Position numbers and translations under genes: made by a program. Below, piece by piece: positions 35,574-44,177 of a DNA stretch of 64,000 nucleotides. Position 1 is the stretch's first letter, and the number at the start of each line of letters is the position of its first letter. The DNA is from an uncultured Aliiroseovarius sp. (GTDB lineage: Bacteria; Pseudomonadota; Alphaproteobacteria; Rhodobacterales; Rhodobacteraceae), in NCBI RefSeq assembly GCF_947497285.1, contig NZ_CANMFT010000009.1, positions 78,848 to 142,847 on the forward strand, written 5' to 3'. The notes beneath the pieces were generated by a model. It saw only the letters and a list, made by a program, of their open reading frames with translations, was not told the DNA's origin and did not search any database.

Positions 35574-36503
35574 ATGGCTTACGACACCGCAAACACCTAC
35601 GAGACGATCGAGCTTTTCGGGCTGACCGAGAGGGACGCGCAGCTCCCGATCCCGGAGGATCACGTCCTGACCGACCACATCATCCGCGAGAGCTTCGAGG
35701 CTTTGCTCGGTCAGCTGCGCGGGACCGGGCTTGAAGCCGAAATCGAACCGCTGGCCCATGGGCTCGCGACGATCCTGCAGCGCCGCAAGGTGGCACTCGG
35801 CAAGGAGGTCGACCGCACTGCTGACAAGATCGGCGCGCTGGCAAAATCCCATGACGGATCGGAGATCGCCGAGACCGCGCTCGAAGAAGCGCAGGCGCGC
35901 TTTGTGCAGCTGCGCGAGATCGTCAGCGCCATCGAGGTAATGAGCGAGGCTGCGGCGGAATGCTACGAGATCGAGACGGGCCACGCCTTCATCCCGGCAG
36001 CCGGGTCGCGCGCGAGCGTCCGGGCGCAGGAGACCGGGGCGGTCTTTGAGGCGCGGCAGCTCCTCGAGCAGCACGACCGCGAGACCGCCGAGAAGTCGAA
36101 AGTCGAGGGGGTTCCCCTGATCGTCTCAGGCGCCACCGACTGGACCGATGTTGATGTGATCTTCAACACGCTCGACAAGGTTCGCGAACGGATCAAGCAG
36201 AACCGCAACCAGGAGATCTTCCTCTGCCACAAGGGTGGCAAGCACGGGGCGGAGATGATTGCGGCTCGGTGGGCCCGGGCACGCGGGGTCGCACAAGCGC
36301 GCTTCGATCCGCGCTGGTCCGCGCATGGGCGGGCGGCACCGTTCAAGTGCAACGACGAAATGCTGGACGACAAGTTCGCGGCGACGGGGGTTGTACTCTT
36401 CGGCGGCAACGGGGTCGCGCTGAACCTCGGGCAGAAGGCGGAAGCGAAAGGCTTGACGGTCATGCGGGTTGCAGACCCGGCTAAGAAGACTGCGCAGGAT
36501 TGA
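35574..36503 (+). CDS. DUF2493 (SLOG-fold) plasmid protein
   Basis: 309-aa protein. The N-terminal half is helical with a likely coiled coil (GSEIAETALEEAQARFVQLREIVSAIEVMSE). The C-terminal half matches DUF2493, a Rossmann-like SLOG fold thought to bind nucleotides or nucleotide signals: VSGATDWTDVDVIFNTLDKV, EIFLCHKGGKHGAEMIAARWARARGV, FGGNGVALNLGQKAEAKGLTVMRV. Function is unproved; it is frequent beside conjugation genes in this group. Start at 35574 has GGAGACC upstream. Its last 30 or so codons and terminator are duplicated 1.25 kb downstream (37661-37808). Confidence 0.85.
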   Translation: MAYDTANTYETIELFGLTERDAQLPIPEDHVLTDHIIRESFEALLGQLRGTGLEAEIEPLAHGLATILQRRKVALGKEVDRTADKIGALAKSHDGSEIAETALEEAQARFVQLREIVSAIEVMSEAAAECYEIETGHAFIPAAGSRASVRAQETGAVFEARQLLEQHDRETAEKSKVEGVPLIVSGATDWTDVDVIFNTLDKVRERIKQNRNQEIFLCHKGGKHGAEMIAARWARARGVAQARFDPRWSAHGRAAPFKCNDEMLDDKFAATGVVLFGGNGVALNLGQKAEAKGLTVMRVADPAKKTAQD

Positions 36504-36554
36504 AGAGAGGGGGTCGCGCTTGGCGCGGCCCTTTCGTCGTTTCTCATGGGCGTG
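36407..36554. repeat. 148-bp direct repeat, copy 1 (3' end of DUF2493 gene)
   Basis: Covers the last codons of the DUF2493 gene, its stop codon and its terminator up to CATGGGCGTG. It matches 37661-37808 over the full 148 bases without gaps; I count five mismatches. The nucleotidyltransferase-fold gene lies between the two copies. Confidence 0.9.
36511..36536 (+). terminator. Terminator after the DUF2493 gene
   Basis: Nine-base stem GGGTCGCGC (36511-36519) with GCGCGGCCC (36523-36531), one G-U pair, three-base loop, then TTTCG. The same hairpin is repeated in the downstream copy at about 37765-37790. Confidence 0.7.
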
Positions 36555-36604
36555 GCAATTCTCCAAGAACCTTTTGCCTAGCAATTTCCTGTTTTGATAG
36601 GTAT

Positions 36605-37654
36605 ATGCGTGCCAAGCAAAACTTGGAAATGATTGGCATGACCCCACTCAGCAGCATCGCGATGAGCGCCTACACCGATCTGGTACGTCTTTTGAAGGAC
36701 GACGCCTTGTCCGGTGTTGAAGGCAAGCCGACGCTCAAAGAGCGCGGCGACAAGGCCTATTGGTATGCCGCGCGGCGCGTCGGAACCGAGATGCGGTTCA
36801 TCTATATCGGCGAGGACAGTGACGAGACGCGTGCACGTATCAACCGGATTGAGGAGCTGCGCTCGACCGCCAAGGATCGGCAGGCGGAACGGTCTCGGCT
36901 TGTCCGCCTCTTGCGCGCCGAAGGCATGACCCCCACCGACCGGGCAACCGGGTCCATCCTGTCGGCGATGGCGGCGGCCGGGACTTTCCGTTTGGGAGGC
37001 ACCATCGTCGGAACCAATGCATTTCGCTTCTATGAAGGCGAGCTTGGTATCCGTCTGCCAATTGGCGGTATGGCCAATACTGGCGACATCGACATCGCGC
37101 AGTTCGAGAAGCTCAGCGTTGCGTTGCAGGATCAGGTCGACCCGGGTCTTGCCGAGACGTTCTCGGCGCTCAAATTCGATCCTCTGCCATCTCTTGACCA
37201 AGGCCGGACCTGGCGGTGGGCCCAGGGTGGCAGCGGCCAGTTGGTCGAGTTTCTCACACCGGCGTTCGGAGATGAGACCCTCCGTGATCTGCCAGCCTTG
37301 GGCGTGAACGCCCAAGGACTGAACTATCTCAACTTCCTGATCGCTGAGCCGATCCATGCGGCGGCGATCTATCGGTCCGGCGTTCTGGTCCAGGTGCCGC
37401 GCCCGGAACGTTATGCGATCCACAAGCTGATCATTGCCGACCGGCGTCGTGACGGGGCAGGGAACCTCAAATCGGCGAAGGACAGGGAGCAGGCGGCTTT
37501 CCTGATCGAGGCGATGGCCGAGGACCGTCCCGATGATCTGTCGCAGGCCTATGCCACGGCCATGGAAGTCGGACCGCGCTGGCGGGAGCACATCGGCAAC
37601 TCACTGAAGCGGATGCCTGAGACGCAACTAATCCTCGACGGGTTGGGAGTGTGA
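36605..37654 (+). CDS. GSU2403-type nucleotidyltransferase-fold protein
   Basis: 349-aa protein resembling the GSU2403 family (NTP_transf_8). The central part FRLGGTIVGTNAFRFYEGELGIRLPIGGMANTGDIDIAQFE carries the GG/VGT opening and the DxD-like pair (DIDIA) of a nucleotidyltransferase fold. It is flanked by a helical N-terminus (RINRIEELRSTAKDRQAERSRLVRLLRAEGMTP) and a C-terminal region with PERYAIHKLIIADRR. Related folds occur in abortive-infection and toxin-antitoxin systems, but no function is known here. The start is uncertain (36605, 36629 or 36638; none with a strong ribosome site). It is bracketed by a 148-bp direct repeat, a sign of recent insertion. Confidence 0.8.
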   Translation: MRAKQNLEMIGMTPLSSIAMSAYTDLVRLLKDDALSGVEGKPTLKERGDKAYWYAARRVGTEMRFIYIGEDSDETRARINRIEELRSTAKDRQAERSRLVRLLRAEGMTPTDRATGSILSAMAAAGTFRLGGTIVGTNAFRFYEGELGIRLPIGGMANTGDIDIAQFEKLSVALQDQVDPGLAETFSALKFDPLPSLDQGRTWRWAQGGSGQLVEFLTPAFGDETLRDLPALGVNAQGLNYLNFLIAEPIHAAAIYRSGVLVQVPRPERYAIHKLIIADRRRDGAGNLKSAKDREQAAFLIEAMAEDRPDDLSQAYATAMEVGPRWREHIGNSLKRMPETQLILDGLGV

Positions 37655-37660
37655 TTGCCG

Positions 37661-37808
37661 CAACGGGGTTGCACTGAACCTCGGGCAGAAGGCGGAAGCG
37701 AAAGGCCTGACGGTCATGCGGGTTGCGGACCCGGCTAAGAAGACTGCGCAGGATTGAAGAGAGGGGGTCGCGCTTGACGCGGCCCTTTCGTCGTTTCTCA
37801 TGGGCGTG
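37661..37808 (+). pseudogene. 148-bp direct repeat, copy 2: relic of the DUF2493 3' end
   Basis: Second copy of 36407-36554, beginning seven bases after the nucleotidyltransferase stop codon. It contains the last codons, stop and terminator of the DUF2493 gene but no upstream part, so it is a fragment. The copies differ at five positions by my count, e.g. GTCGCGCT against GTTGCACT. It also gives the nucleotidyltransferase gene a ready-made terminator. Confidence 0.88.
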
Positions 37809-38295
37809 CGGTCGGTCACGCGTGATCGGCAGCTCGCGGCGGCCAGCACCGTCATCGCTCTACCTGGTCCGTCAGAGTGCGGCCCATCCGCATCGGTGCG
37901 GGCTGGGGATGGTGCGCATCTCACGCACATCGTCAGCGGCGCAAGACGCGAGGGGTCGAGACGTCCCACTTGAGGCTGAAGTCCAGCACGTCCCTCGGGT
38001 GGTGTTTCGGAACACCGCATCCACGCGGGCGGGCTCCATCAGCACCCCGGCCAGGATCGGCGGAACTAGGACGCGGAAGGTGGCTGCGGCGTGATGGCAG
38101 GGGTCATCCGGATCACTCCTTTTTGCTCATAGATGTGGATCGCACGGGGTCGGCCCAATCGTGCCCTCAGCTCACGCTTCGGCAAGCACAAATACGGCTT
38201 CCACGGCGGAGCCGCGAACCCTCCGCATTTGCACTTGCGACCGGGCCTCTTGCCCCCGTGCCGGGTGATCCCCATCGCAACAAGGAGTAACCCAA
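37809..38295. other. Gene-free stretch before the 68-aa gene
   Basis: About 490 bases without a supported gene. A minus-strand frame at 38066-38275 begins with a Cys/Lys-rich segment (RKCKCGGFAAPPW) but has no family or ribosome site. The segment ends in AAGGAGTAACCCAA, the ribosome site of the next gene. Confidence 0.35.
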
Positions 38296-38502
38296 ATGAC
38301 CAACCACTACGTCGCCACCGTCCCCGTCAAGTTCACCGATACCGATGGCCAGGAGCGCACCCGTTTTCAGCGCGTGGGTGCGATGTTCCGCAACACCCGC
38401 AACGGGGACGGCTCGGAGTTCTTCAGCCTCAAGCTCGACTTTCCCGTCGCGGTCTCGGAGCTGGTGATGTTCCCACCGAGCGCGAAAGATCCCCAGGACT
38501 GA
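38296..38502 (+). CDS. Small hypothetical protein (68 aa)
   Basis: 68-aa protein, MTNHYVATVPVKFTDTDG at the start and SEFFSLKLDFPVAVSELVMFPP near the end, with the look of a small beta-barrel. It recalls the DUF736 fold (a strand pair followed by NTRNGDGSEFFSLKLDFP), though shorter. A good AAGGAG ribosome site lies ten bases before the ATG and a strong hairpin follows the stop codon, both of which support a real gene. Function unknown; position near the relaxase suggests a transfer or plasmid-biology role. Confidence 0.72.
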   Translation: MTNHYVATVPVKFTDTDGQERTRFQRVGAMFRNTRNGDGSEFFSLKLDFPVAVSELVMFPPSAKDPQD

Positions 38503-38518
38503 ATCCTCTGAAGAGGAT

Positions 38519-38538
38519 GGGCCGCCGTCAGGCGGCCC
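38519..38538 (+). terminator. Hairpin terminator after the 68-aa gene
   Basis: Eight-base perfect stem GGGCCGCC (38519-38526) with GGCGGCCC (38531-38538), GTCA loop, then TGTCCCTGTTCC. The T run is poor, but the stem is very stable. Confidence 0.6.
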
Positions 38539-39071
38539 TGTCCCTGTTCCAGGGACGCCGTCACCGGCGGGGTTGATTGCCGGTGGCGACCCCCAGGTGT
38601 CGGTCGCTGCGCGTTCGTGGGTCGAACGCCGCCAAGATCAAAGAGATCGCGACAGACCGTCCAGCCAGCCTCAAGGGGGCCATCCACAAAAACCTATCGG
38701 CTAGGGCCTCCCGGTTTTTGCGGCAGAGATTTGGCGGAGCCAAATCTGGCCCTCCTTGACCCTGCCTGTCCGCCCTGTCGGTGGGGTTTGCGCCCGCCCG
38801 CGTTTCCGTCCGAACACATGCGTGTTCGGCCTGAATCTCGGATGCAGGCATGCCGATTGGCGGTCGGAGTGCTCGATGGTCGAGGGGTCCAGTGAGTCCC
38901 TTCTGGCGGGGGCCTCGTGCCCTTGGCGCCCTGTATGCCGGCCTATCAGGCTTGCACGGCTGTAATTCTTATCTAAGGCGGTCCGCATACGGCGTTCATA
39001 TCTGTCGGCATTGAACTGCCAGATGACGCCCAAACGACTCTCAGACTCGCCCTGTTGCTGCTAAGGATGAA

Positions 39072-39098
39072 TTGACATTAAGGTAGATATTATATAAA
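39072..39098 (+). promoter_or_regulatory. Promoter of the mob-virD2-virD4 operon
   Basis: Consensus TTGACA at 39072-39077, 15-base spacer, TATAAA at 39093-39098, in a strikingly AT-rich stretch (39070-39115). The start codon at 39165 is the next gene start downstream. Confidence 0.6.
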
Positions 39099-39130
39099 AC
39101 ATAATAAAAAGAGACAATGGCAGGATATGG

Positions 39131-39148
39131 AAAATGTATACACATTTT
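39131..39148. promoter_or_regulatory. Palindromic operator before the mobilisation gene
   Basis: AAAATGT-ATAC-ACATTTT, a seven-base-arm inverted repeat 16 bases before the start codon and behind the promoter. The gene product has ribbon-helix-helix and helix-turn-helix regions, so autorepression at this site is plausible. Confidence 0.5.
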
Positions 39149-39164
39149 GTCCGAGGGGTCTAAG

Positions 39165-39851
39165 ATGAGCCGAGCGCGCAAAAACCTGACGATCGAGCAG
39201 CGCATTGAGATCGCGCGACGGTTCCAGGCTGGCGAGGCGGCGCGGGAACTGTCGAAGCAATTTGGCGTGTCCGTGCGACATGTATCGCGGCTCGCGAAAG
39301 AGGAGATCGGCGACGGGTTGGCTGTGCGCGATCCGTCTGAGGTCGTGAGTTTCCGGGCGTCGCAATCCGAGTTGGAAGCCTTCGATGCAGACTGGCAGGC
39401 ACGCGGGTTTGCCAATCGCAGCCAGGCTCTGAAAGCGGTGGTGCGGGCGCGTTGTGGGTTCATGGATGTGACGGCGGATCGGCTCGATGGATTTGTCGAG
39501 GTCTGGCGTCAATCGCGAGATCTGACGGAAGCCGGGATGGCCTTGGCCAAGGCGGTGCGTCGAGGACGGATGTTGCTCACGGACGAAGATCGGGCGCTGG
39601 TTTGCGAGCTTGTCGATCTGGCGCAGAAAATGACGCGAGAACTTAGTGCGATGAAGGATCTGGTGCAGGTGCAACGCGGCGCCGGGCTGCCGGAAGTCGT
39701 CGAGACAGCCGGCGCCGGAGCGATTGAAGCGGAGCCAGATGAGCGTTCCGGTTCAAGATCGGATCAGGCTTCGCTGCCTCTCGGCAAGCTTGAGACGCGA
39801 ACCCCGATACATGATGTGAAGACTAAGAACCGGAACGCTCTACATGGCTGA
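39165..39851 (+). CDS. Mobilisation accessory DNA-binding protein
   Basis: 228-aa protein with two DNA-binding parts. Residues about 7-42 form a helix-turn-helix (LTIEQRIEIARRFQAGEAARELSKQFGVSVRHVSRLAKEE); residues about 60-98 read as a ribbon-helix-helix (VVSFRASQSELEAFDADWQARGFANRSQALKAVVRARCGF). A helical middle and a disordered tail follow. Small RHH proteins of the MobC/VirC2 kind help the relaxase open oriT. It overlaps the relaxase gene by eight bases, so the pair is translationally coupled. The start at 39165 follows GAGGGGTCTAAG. Confidence 0.78.
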   Translation: MSRARKNLTIEQRIEIARRFQAGEAARELSKQFGVSVRHVSRLAKEEIGDGLAVRDPSEVVSFRASQSELEAFDADWQARGFANRSQALKAVVRARCGFMDVTADRLDGFVEVWRQSRDLTEAGMALAKAVRRGRMLLTDEDRALVCELVDLAQKMTRELSAMKDLVQVQRGAGLPEVVETAGAGAIEAEPDERSGSRSDQASLPLGKLETRTPIHDVKTKNRNALHG

Positions 39852-41784
39852 TCCACTAAATAAATCTCTGGCCCTCTACAGTTCGGTCATGGGCCGCCTC
39901 TGGGAGGATGAGCGCATCCGGGGCAAGGCCCAGGCACGGATCGATGTCCGGCTGGCAGGGCGCCGACAGGGGCGCAGCTACGCGCGGGTGGGGCGGCTCT
40001 CGGTGCGCAACATCGCCAAGGCGGCCTCGGGCCAAAGCCGGGCGGCGGTGTTCAAGCGGATCCGGGCAGGGGGGTGCAAGACGCGAGCGTCTCTCGGCAA
40101 CCAGATCTCCTACATTAACGACAAGGCGGTCTTCACTTATTCTACAATGACCAACCCGCTGGATGAGGCGTCGGTGCTGACAGGCGAGCAAAAAGGCGAG
40201 ATTATTGAAGCCTGGTCTGAGACCTGGCGGGGCACCACCAAGCTCGGGTTCACCTCGCACATGCTTCTGTCTTTCCCGACTGATGTCAGTACCGAGAAGG
40301 TCCGCGATATCACGCTAGATTGGGCGGAACATTTCTTCGAAAGCGGCGAGTACGGTGATCAGTGGGACTACGTATTAGCGGTCCACGACGACCGGGCGCA
40401 TCGACACGCCCATATCGTTCTGAACAATCGCGGCCGCGAACAGGGAACCTGGTTCTCCTGCTGGGCCGAGGGGGTGATGTCGCCCCAGCTCATGCGCGAG
40501 AAACAGGCGGAGATCGCCGAGGGCTATGGTGTGATGCTGGATGCGACCACGCGGCTAGAGCGTGGCATCTTCGCCAAAGCGCCCGGCATCGACGAGATCT
40601 ACCGCGCCAAGGAAGAGGCCCGCCTTCCGCGCGAGATCACGATGACGCCGGAGGAATCCGCCATCGCTCAGGCGCAGGTCGTGGGCTTTGCCAAGGACTA
40701 TGCCAAGCTTGCCGATCTGCTGGATCGCATGGACCAGCGCAATTTAGCCCGCGCCGTGCGGGCAATGGCCAGGGGGCTTGGCACAAAAACCCCTTACGAG
40801 TTCACCGCAGGAGAGATTGACATGAAGGACATCCAGACAGTCGGAGATGCGATCGAGTATTCCGAGCGCACCATCGAAGCCCTGCGGCTCAAGGCAGAGG
40901 AGTTGGACGGTGAAGCACGCGCCAGCTTCGAGAAGAAATCCGCCCCGATCATCCGCGATCTTTCCCAGATGGTGCCGGACCCAGACCTGCGGGCACGGTT
41001 CGGGCGAGACCTCATTGAGCCTTATCCGCCGGGGGCAGGGGATGCACGGCTCATCGAGGCGCTGCAGTCGGGCCGGGATGAGGTGCTGGAGGATATCCTG
41101 TTGCAGGCGCGTGAGATCGGCATCGATGGTGATGATCTTACTGCCCGGATCACCGTTGGCGGCACCACGAATTACGGGTTGGCGCAGAGCTGGGTCGAGC
41201 GGGATATGGAGGCTGTGCTGGCTAAGGACGGCCTCACCGTTGAGACGGCGAGTGACGATCAGCTCGATGCCGCGTTGGAAAAGGTTGACGGCGCGATGGA
41301 TCGCCTCATGGAGCGGGTGAGGGAACTGGGCGTGCCGGTTGGTTCAGGGCTCAGTGCGGAGGACGTGCAGGGCCTCTCATTGATCGACGACGCGGATCCC
41401 GAACACAGGTCGGGCCCGAACACCTACCTGCAGGACTTGGCCGACATGTTGAAAGAGGGCCGGCTGACCGAGGCTCAGGAAGAAGTTGTCGAGCGAGCCC
41501 TGCAGGCCGAGCTCTTCAAGGAGGTGGGCGAGGAGGGGTTGGCCGAACTGCGACGTGGCAATTACGAGGTGCTGGAAGAGGTATTGCCGGGTAAGATCGA
41601 CCAGATCACCGTGACGCAGGAATTCCTCGAGATGACGCATGAGGAGACCGGGGATCAGGTCTTCACCGACCGCGCTGCAGCGCTTCAGCAGGACAAGGTG
41701 ACGGAGGTGGCGCGCCAATTGGAGGCCGAGCGGGCGCGGACCCGTGATCTTCGGCGCGAACTCGACGACGACCTCAGTTTCTGA
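39844..41784 (+). CDS. virD2: VirD2-like relaxase
   Basis: 646-aa DNA relaxase that would nick oriT and lead the transferred strand. The metal-binding triad appears as HDDRAHRHAHIV (residues 181-192), the HxDxxHxHxH-like motif of VirD2-type relaxases, preceded by WDYVLAVH. A catalytic tyrosine is probably among those near residues 90-100 (ISYINDKAVFTYST). The C-terminal 350 residues are acidic and helical, presumably the secretion or accessory region. It lies between the mobilisation DNA-binding gene (eight-base overlap) and virD4 (12-base gap), forming one operon. Confidence 0.9.
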   Translation: MADPLNKSLALYSSVMGRLWEDERIRGKAQARIDVRLAGRRQGRSYARVGRLSVRNIAKAASGQSRAAVFKRIRAGGCKTRASLGNQISYINDKAVFTYSTMTNPLDEASVLTGEQKGEIIEAWSETWRGTTKLGFTSHMLLSFPTDVSTEKVRDITLDWAEHFFESGEYGDQWDYVLAVHDDRAHRHAHIVLNNRGREQGTWFSCWAEGVMSPQLMREKQAEIAEGYGVMLDATTRLERGIFAKAPGIDEIYRAKEEARLPREITMTPEESAIAQAQVVGFAKDYAKLADLLDRMDQRNLARAVRAMARGLGTKTPYEFTAGEIDMKDIQTVGDAIEYSERTIEALRLKAEELDGEARASFEKKSAPIIRDLSQMVPDPDLRARFGRDLIEPYPPGAGDARLIEALQSGRDEVLEDILLQAREIGIDGDDLTARITVGGTTNYGLAQSWVERDMEAVLAKDGLTVETASDDQLDAALEKVDGAMDRLMERVRELGVPVGSGLSAEDVQGLSLIDDADPEHRSGPNTYLQDLADMLKEGRLTEAQEEVVERALQAELFKEVGEEGLAELRRGNYEVLEEVLPGKIDQITVTQEFLEMTHEETGDQVFTDRAAALQQDKVTEVARQLEAERARTRDLRRELDDDLSF

Positions 41785-41796
41785 GCGGAGAACCCC

Positions 41797-43692
41797 ATGA
41801 AACCCATCCCCCTCTGGGCCGCTGTGCCCTTCGGCCTGATCTGTGGTGCGTTGCTCGGGACCATCGTCGCCAGCTTTTATCTCGCGCTTGCGCTCAGAAC
41901 CGGATTTGCCCAGTTTGACATGTTTGCCGTCTGGCGTGCAGGCGCGGGGGTGCGTCTTGCGCACCCCGAGGCGTTCAATGTGGCCTTCGGCGCGGTTGGC
42001 TTCGGGGCGCTTGGTCTGGGTGTTCTTGCCGCCGCGTGGACCTGGAAACGCGAGCAGGATGACTACGGCTCCGCCCATTGGCAAACCTGGGCGGAACTCA
42101 AAAAGAACGACATGCTGCAAGGTCCGGGCAAAGGCTTTGTCTGCGGTAAGCTCGGCAAGCCGAAATCCAAATCCGCGTTCATCTCTTCGAGTGAAATCCC
42201 ACACGTGATGATGGTGGCACCCACCCGCGCCGGTAAGGGCGTGGGTTTCGTGATTCCGAACCTTCTGTCCTTCGCAGGCTCGGTTGTGGTGCTGGACGTC
42301 AAGGGTGAGAACTTCGACAAGACCTCGCGGCTCAGGTCGCTGAATGGCGATGAGGTGTTTCGCTTCAGCCCGTTTGACTGGGCCAACAGCACTCACCGCT
42401 ACAACCCTCTCGCTCGTATTGCAGCCTGTCCCAGTTTCGCGCAGCAGTTCACGGAGGTCTCGATCCTGGCCGATCTCTTCCTCGACAAGGACAACAAGAC
42501 CCTCGACACCTTCTCCGAGGCTGGTAAGTCGATCTTTGTCGCGGCCTGCTTGTTGGCGATTCAGCGCGGCACGCCGAATCTGGGCGAGGTGAACAAGATC
42601 GTTTCGGCTGGTGACTACAAGAACGCCCAGTACAACGCCTATTCCGAGGAGGCCAAGGAAGAGGTTGTCCGCGAGCTTTGGACCAATGCGGCCAGCGCCT
42701 CGTCGAGGCTGCTGACGTCGAACATTCAGGCTTTGATGACCGCTGGTCTTAAGCAATGGGACAACCCGGCGGTACGCTCGGCCACGGAGGCAAGTGACTT
42801 TGACTTCGCGCAGTTCCGGCGCAAACCGCATTCGCTCTACATCGTCGTCTCCGAGGATCACATCGCCACCCTGGCTCCACTTCTGCGGCTCATGTTCGCC
42901 GATCTCATTGCCAGCCTTCGCCTGAACGAACCGGGCCCGGATGAGCCCTGGCCGGTCATGATGATGATCGATGAGTTCCAACAGATGGGGGCGATGCCCT
43001 ATCTGGAGCGCGCGATCCATTCGCTGGCCAGCTATGGCGGGCGGGTTGCGATAATGGCCCAGTCTTTGGCGGCATTGGACCGTATCTATGGCTCCGAGGG
43101 CCGCGAGAGCCTCGAGAACGGGGCGGGGCTCAAGCTTTACATTACGCCGCGCGATCAACGCACCGTGCGGGAGGTATCAGCTGCGGTCGGCAGCACCACG
43201 CGCGAGGCAGTGACGCGCATGTTTGGGCGCAACAAGGGATTCCTGGGCGCGACGTCAACTAGCGCGCGGTTGGAAGAACGGCCGCTTCTATCGGAGACAG
43301 AGGCGCGGCTGCTGGATCCGGACGAGGTGATCATCCTTGCCTCTCCCCAGCACCCGATCCGAGCGAGACGTATCAAATATTACGACGATCCAATGTTCAA
43401 AGGCTTGGCGGAACAGCAAGAGGGCAGGGACTTCCCCTATCCGCCGAGAGTGGAAGGTGTGGGACCTTGGGGTGAAGGTAGCGATGAGGAGGCCGAAATC
43501 GGCGAACAGGAAGCGGCCAGCACATTGAGATCGCGACGGCGCGAGGCGCGGGCAATGCGGGCGCCTGCTGGGAATTCTGGAAGCGAAGCTGTGCGGCCGG
43601 AAGATCTGGATCGGGGGGATGGGGTGCCGCCGGAGTGGGAGCAGGTGCTTGACCGGCAAGAGAGTTTCATTGCGGAGCTTTTAGGGGAGTGA
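41797..43692 (+). CDS. virD4: VirD4/TraG-type coupling protein
   Basis: 631-aa inner-membrane ATPase that brings the relaxase-DNA complex to the type IV secretion channel. Two N-terminal membrane segments (about residues 6-30 and 65-85) are followed by the Walker A box APTRAGKGVGFVIPN (from about 141) and VVVLDVKGENFDKTSRLR. Walker B is VMMMIDEFQQMG near 388, then IMAQSLAALDRIYG. The C-terminal 100 residues are acidic and probably disordered. The matching channel genes virB10 and virB11 lie 18 kb away at the window's right end. Confidence 0.93.
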   Translation: MKPIPLWAAVPFGLICGALLGTIVASFYLALALRTGFAQFDMFAVWRAGAGVRLAHPEAFNVAFGAVGFGALGLGVLAAAWTWKREQDDYGSAHWQTWAELKKNDMLQGPGKGFVCGKLGKPKSKSAFISSSEIPHVMMVAPTRAGKGVGFVIPNLLSFAGSVVVLDVKGENFDKTSRLRSLNGDEVFRFSPFDWANSTHRYNPLARIAACPSFAQQFTEVSILADLFLDKDNKTLDTFSEAGKSIFVAACLLAIQRGTPNLGEVNKIVSAGDYKNAQYNAYSEEAKEEVVRELWTNAASASSRLLTSNIQALMTAGLKQWDNPAVRSATEASDFDFAQFRRKPHSLYIVVSEDHIATLAPLLRLMFADLIASLRLNEPGPDEPWPVMMMIDEFQQMGAMPYLERAIHSLASYGGRVAIMAQSLAALDRIYGSEGRESLENGAGLKLYITPRDQRTVREVSAAVGSTTREAVTRMFGRNKGFLGATSTSARLEERPLLSETEARLLDPDEVIILASPQHPIRARRIKYYDDPMFKGLAEQQEGRDFPYPPRVEGVGPWGEGSDEEAEIGEQEAASTLRSRRREARAMRAPAGNSGSEAVRPEDLDRGDGVPPEWEQVLDRQESFIAELLGE

Positions 43693-44177
43693 AATTGGAA
43701 GCGGCCGCTCGAGCGGTGCGCGGCGAATTCACCGTTTGAGCCCACAGGAGACGAACAGATTCTTCGCTGCGTGCGCGCGCAGCGCGGTTAATGCTGCGAC
43801 TGCCAAGAACTTTTGTCGCAACGCGGCGAGAAAACCGGCCGTTCGCACAATTTGCAGTTACGCGGCAGAGGCCAAGGATCATGTTGCAAGGACTTGGCCG
43901 ACTTTCGTTGCAAGTGCCCCAATGACGTGTGTGGGTGGCACCTGCATTGCAAGCGTTTTGTTGTGCTGTTTGCGCATATTTTGTCAGTACAGTCGTGTGT
44001 CCGGCCTGTTTATGTTTCGGCATTGCCTCCACTGGCCCTGATGAATTCCGCGAGCGAGGTTCCATACGGCTAAGCGACCTCGGAGGGCCGCAGACATTCC
44101 CGGAGTGTCCTTGCTCATGGTTGACTTAATTTCGCATCATCACTTCAACGTCTTGCATCTCTTGGCAGTTCGCGCTG
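43693..44177. other. Gene-free region left of the IS110 transposase gene
   Basis: About 485 bases without a supported gene. The left part looks like degraded intergenic sequence. The left end of the IS element must lie here or just inside, but I could not recognise terminal repeats, in keeping with the IS110 family. Confidence 0.4.

Larger units (their letters stand above)
38539..39164. other. Gene-free region upstream of the mobilisation genes
   Basis: About 625 bases without a gene. It holds an inverted repeat CACCGGC/GCCGGTG near 38562-38586 and, at the right end, the promoter and operator of the mobilisation gene. Because relaxase operons are usually transcribed away from their oriT, the origin of transfer may lie in this stretch; I cannot identify a nic site. 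Confidence 0.4.

Noticed and set aside
36407..37808. Transposon with target-site duplication around the nucleotidyltransferase gene
   Set aside because: The repeat is 148 bp and covers a gene end and terminator, far longer than any transposase-made duplication, and no transposase is present.
41377..43158. 593-codon minus-strand frame opposite virD2 and virD4
   Set aside because: It spans the boundary of two real plus-strand genes and has no family signature.
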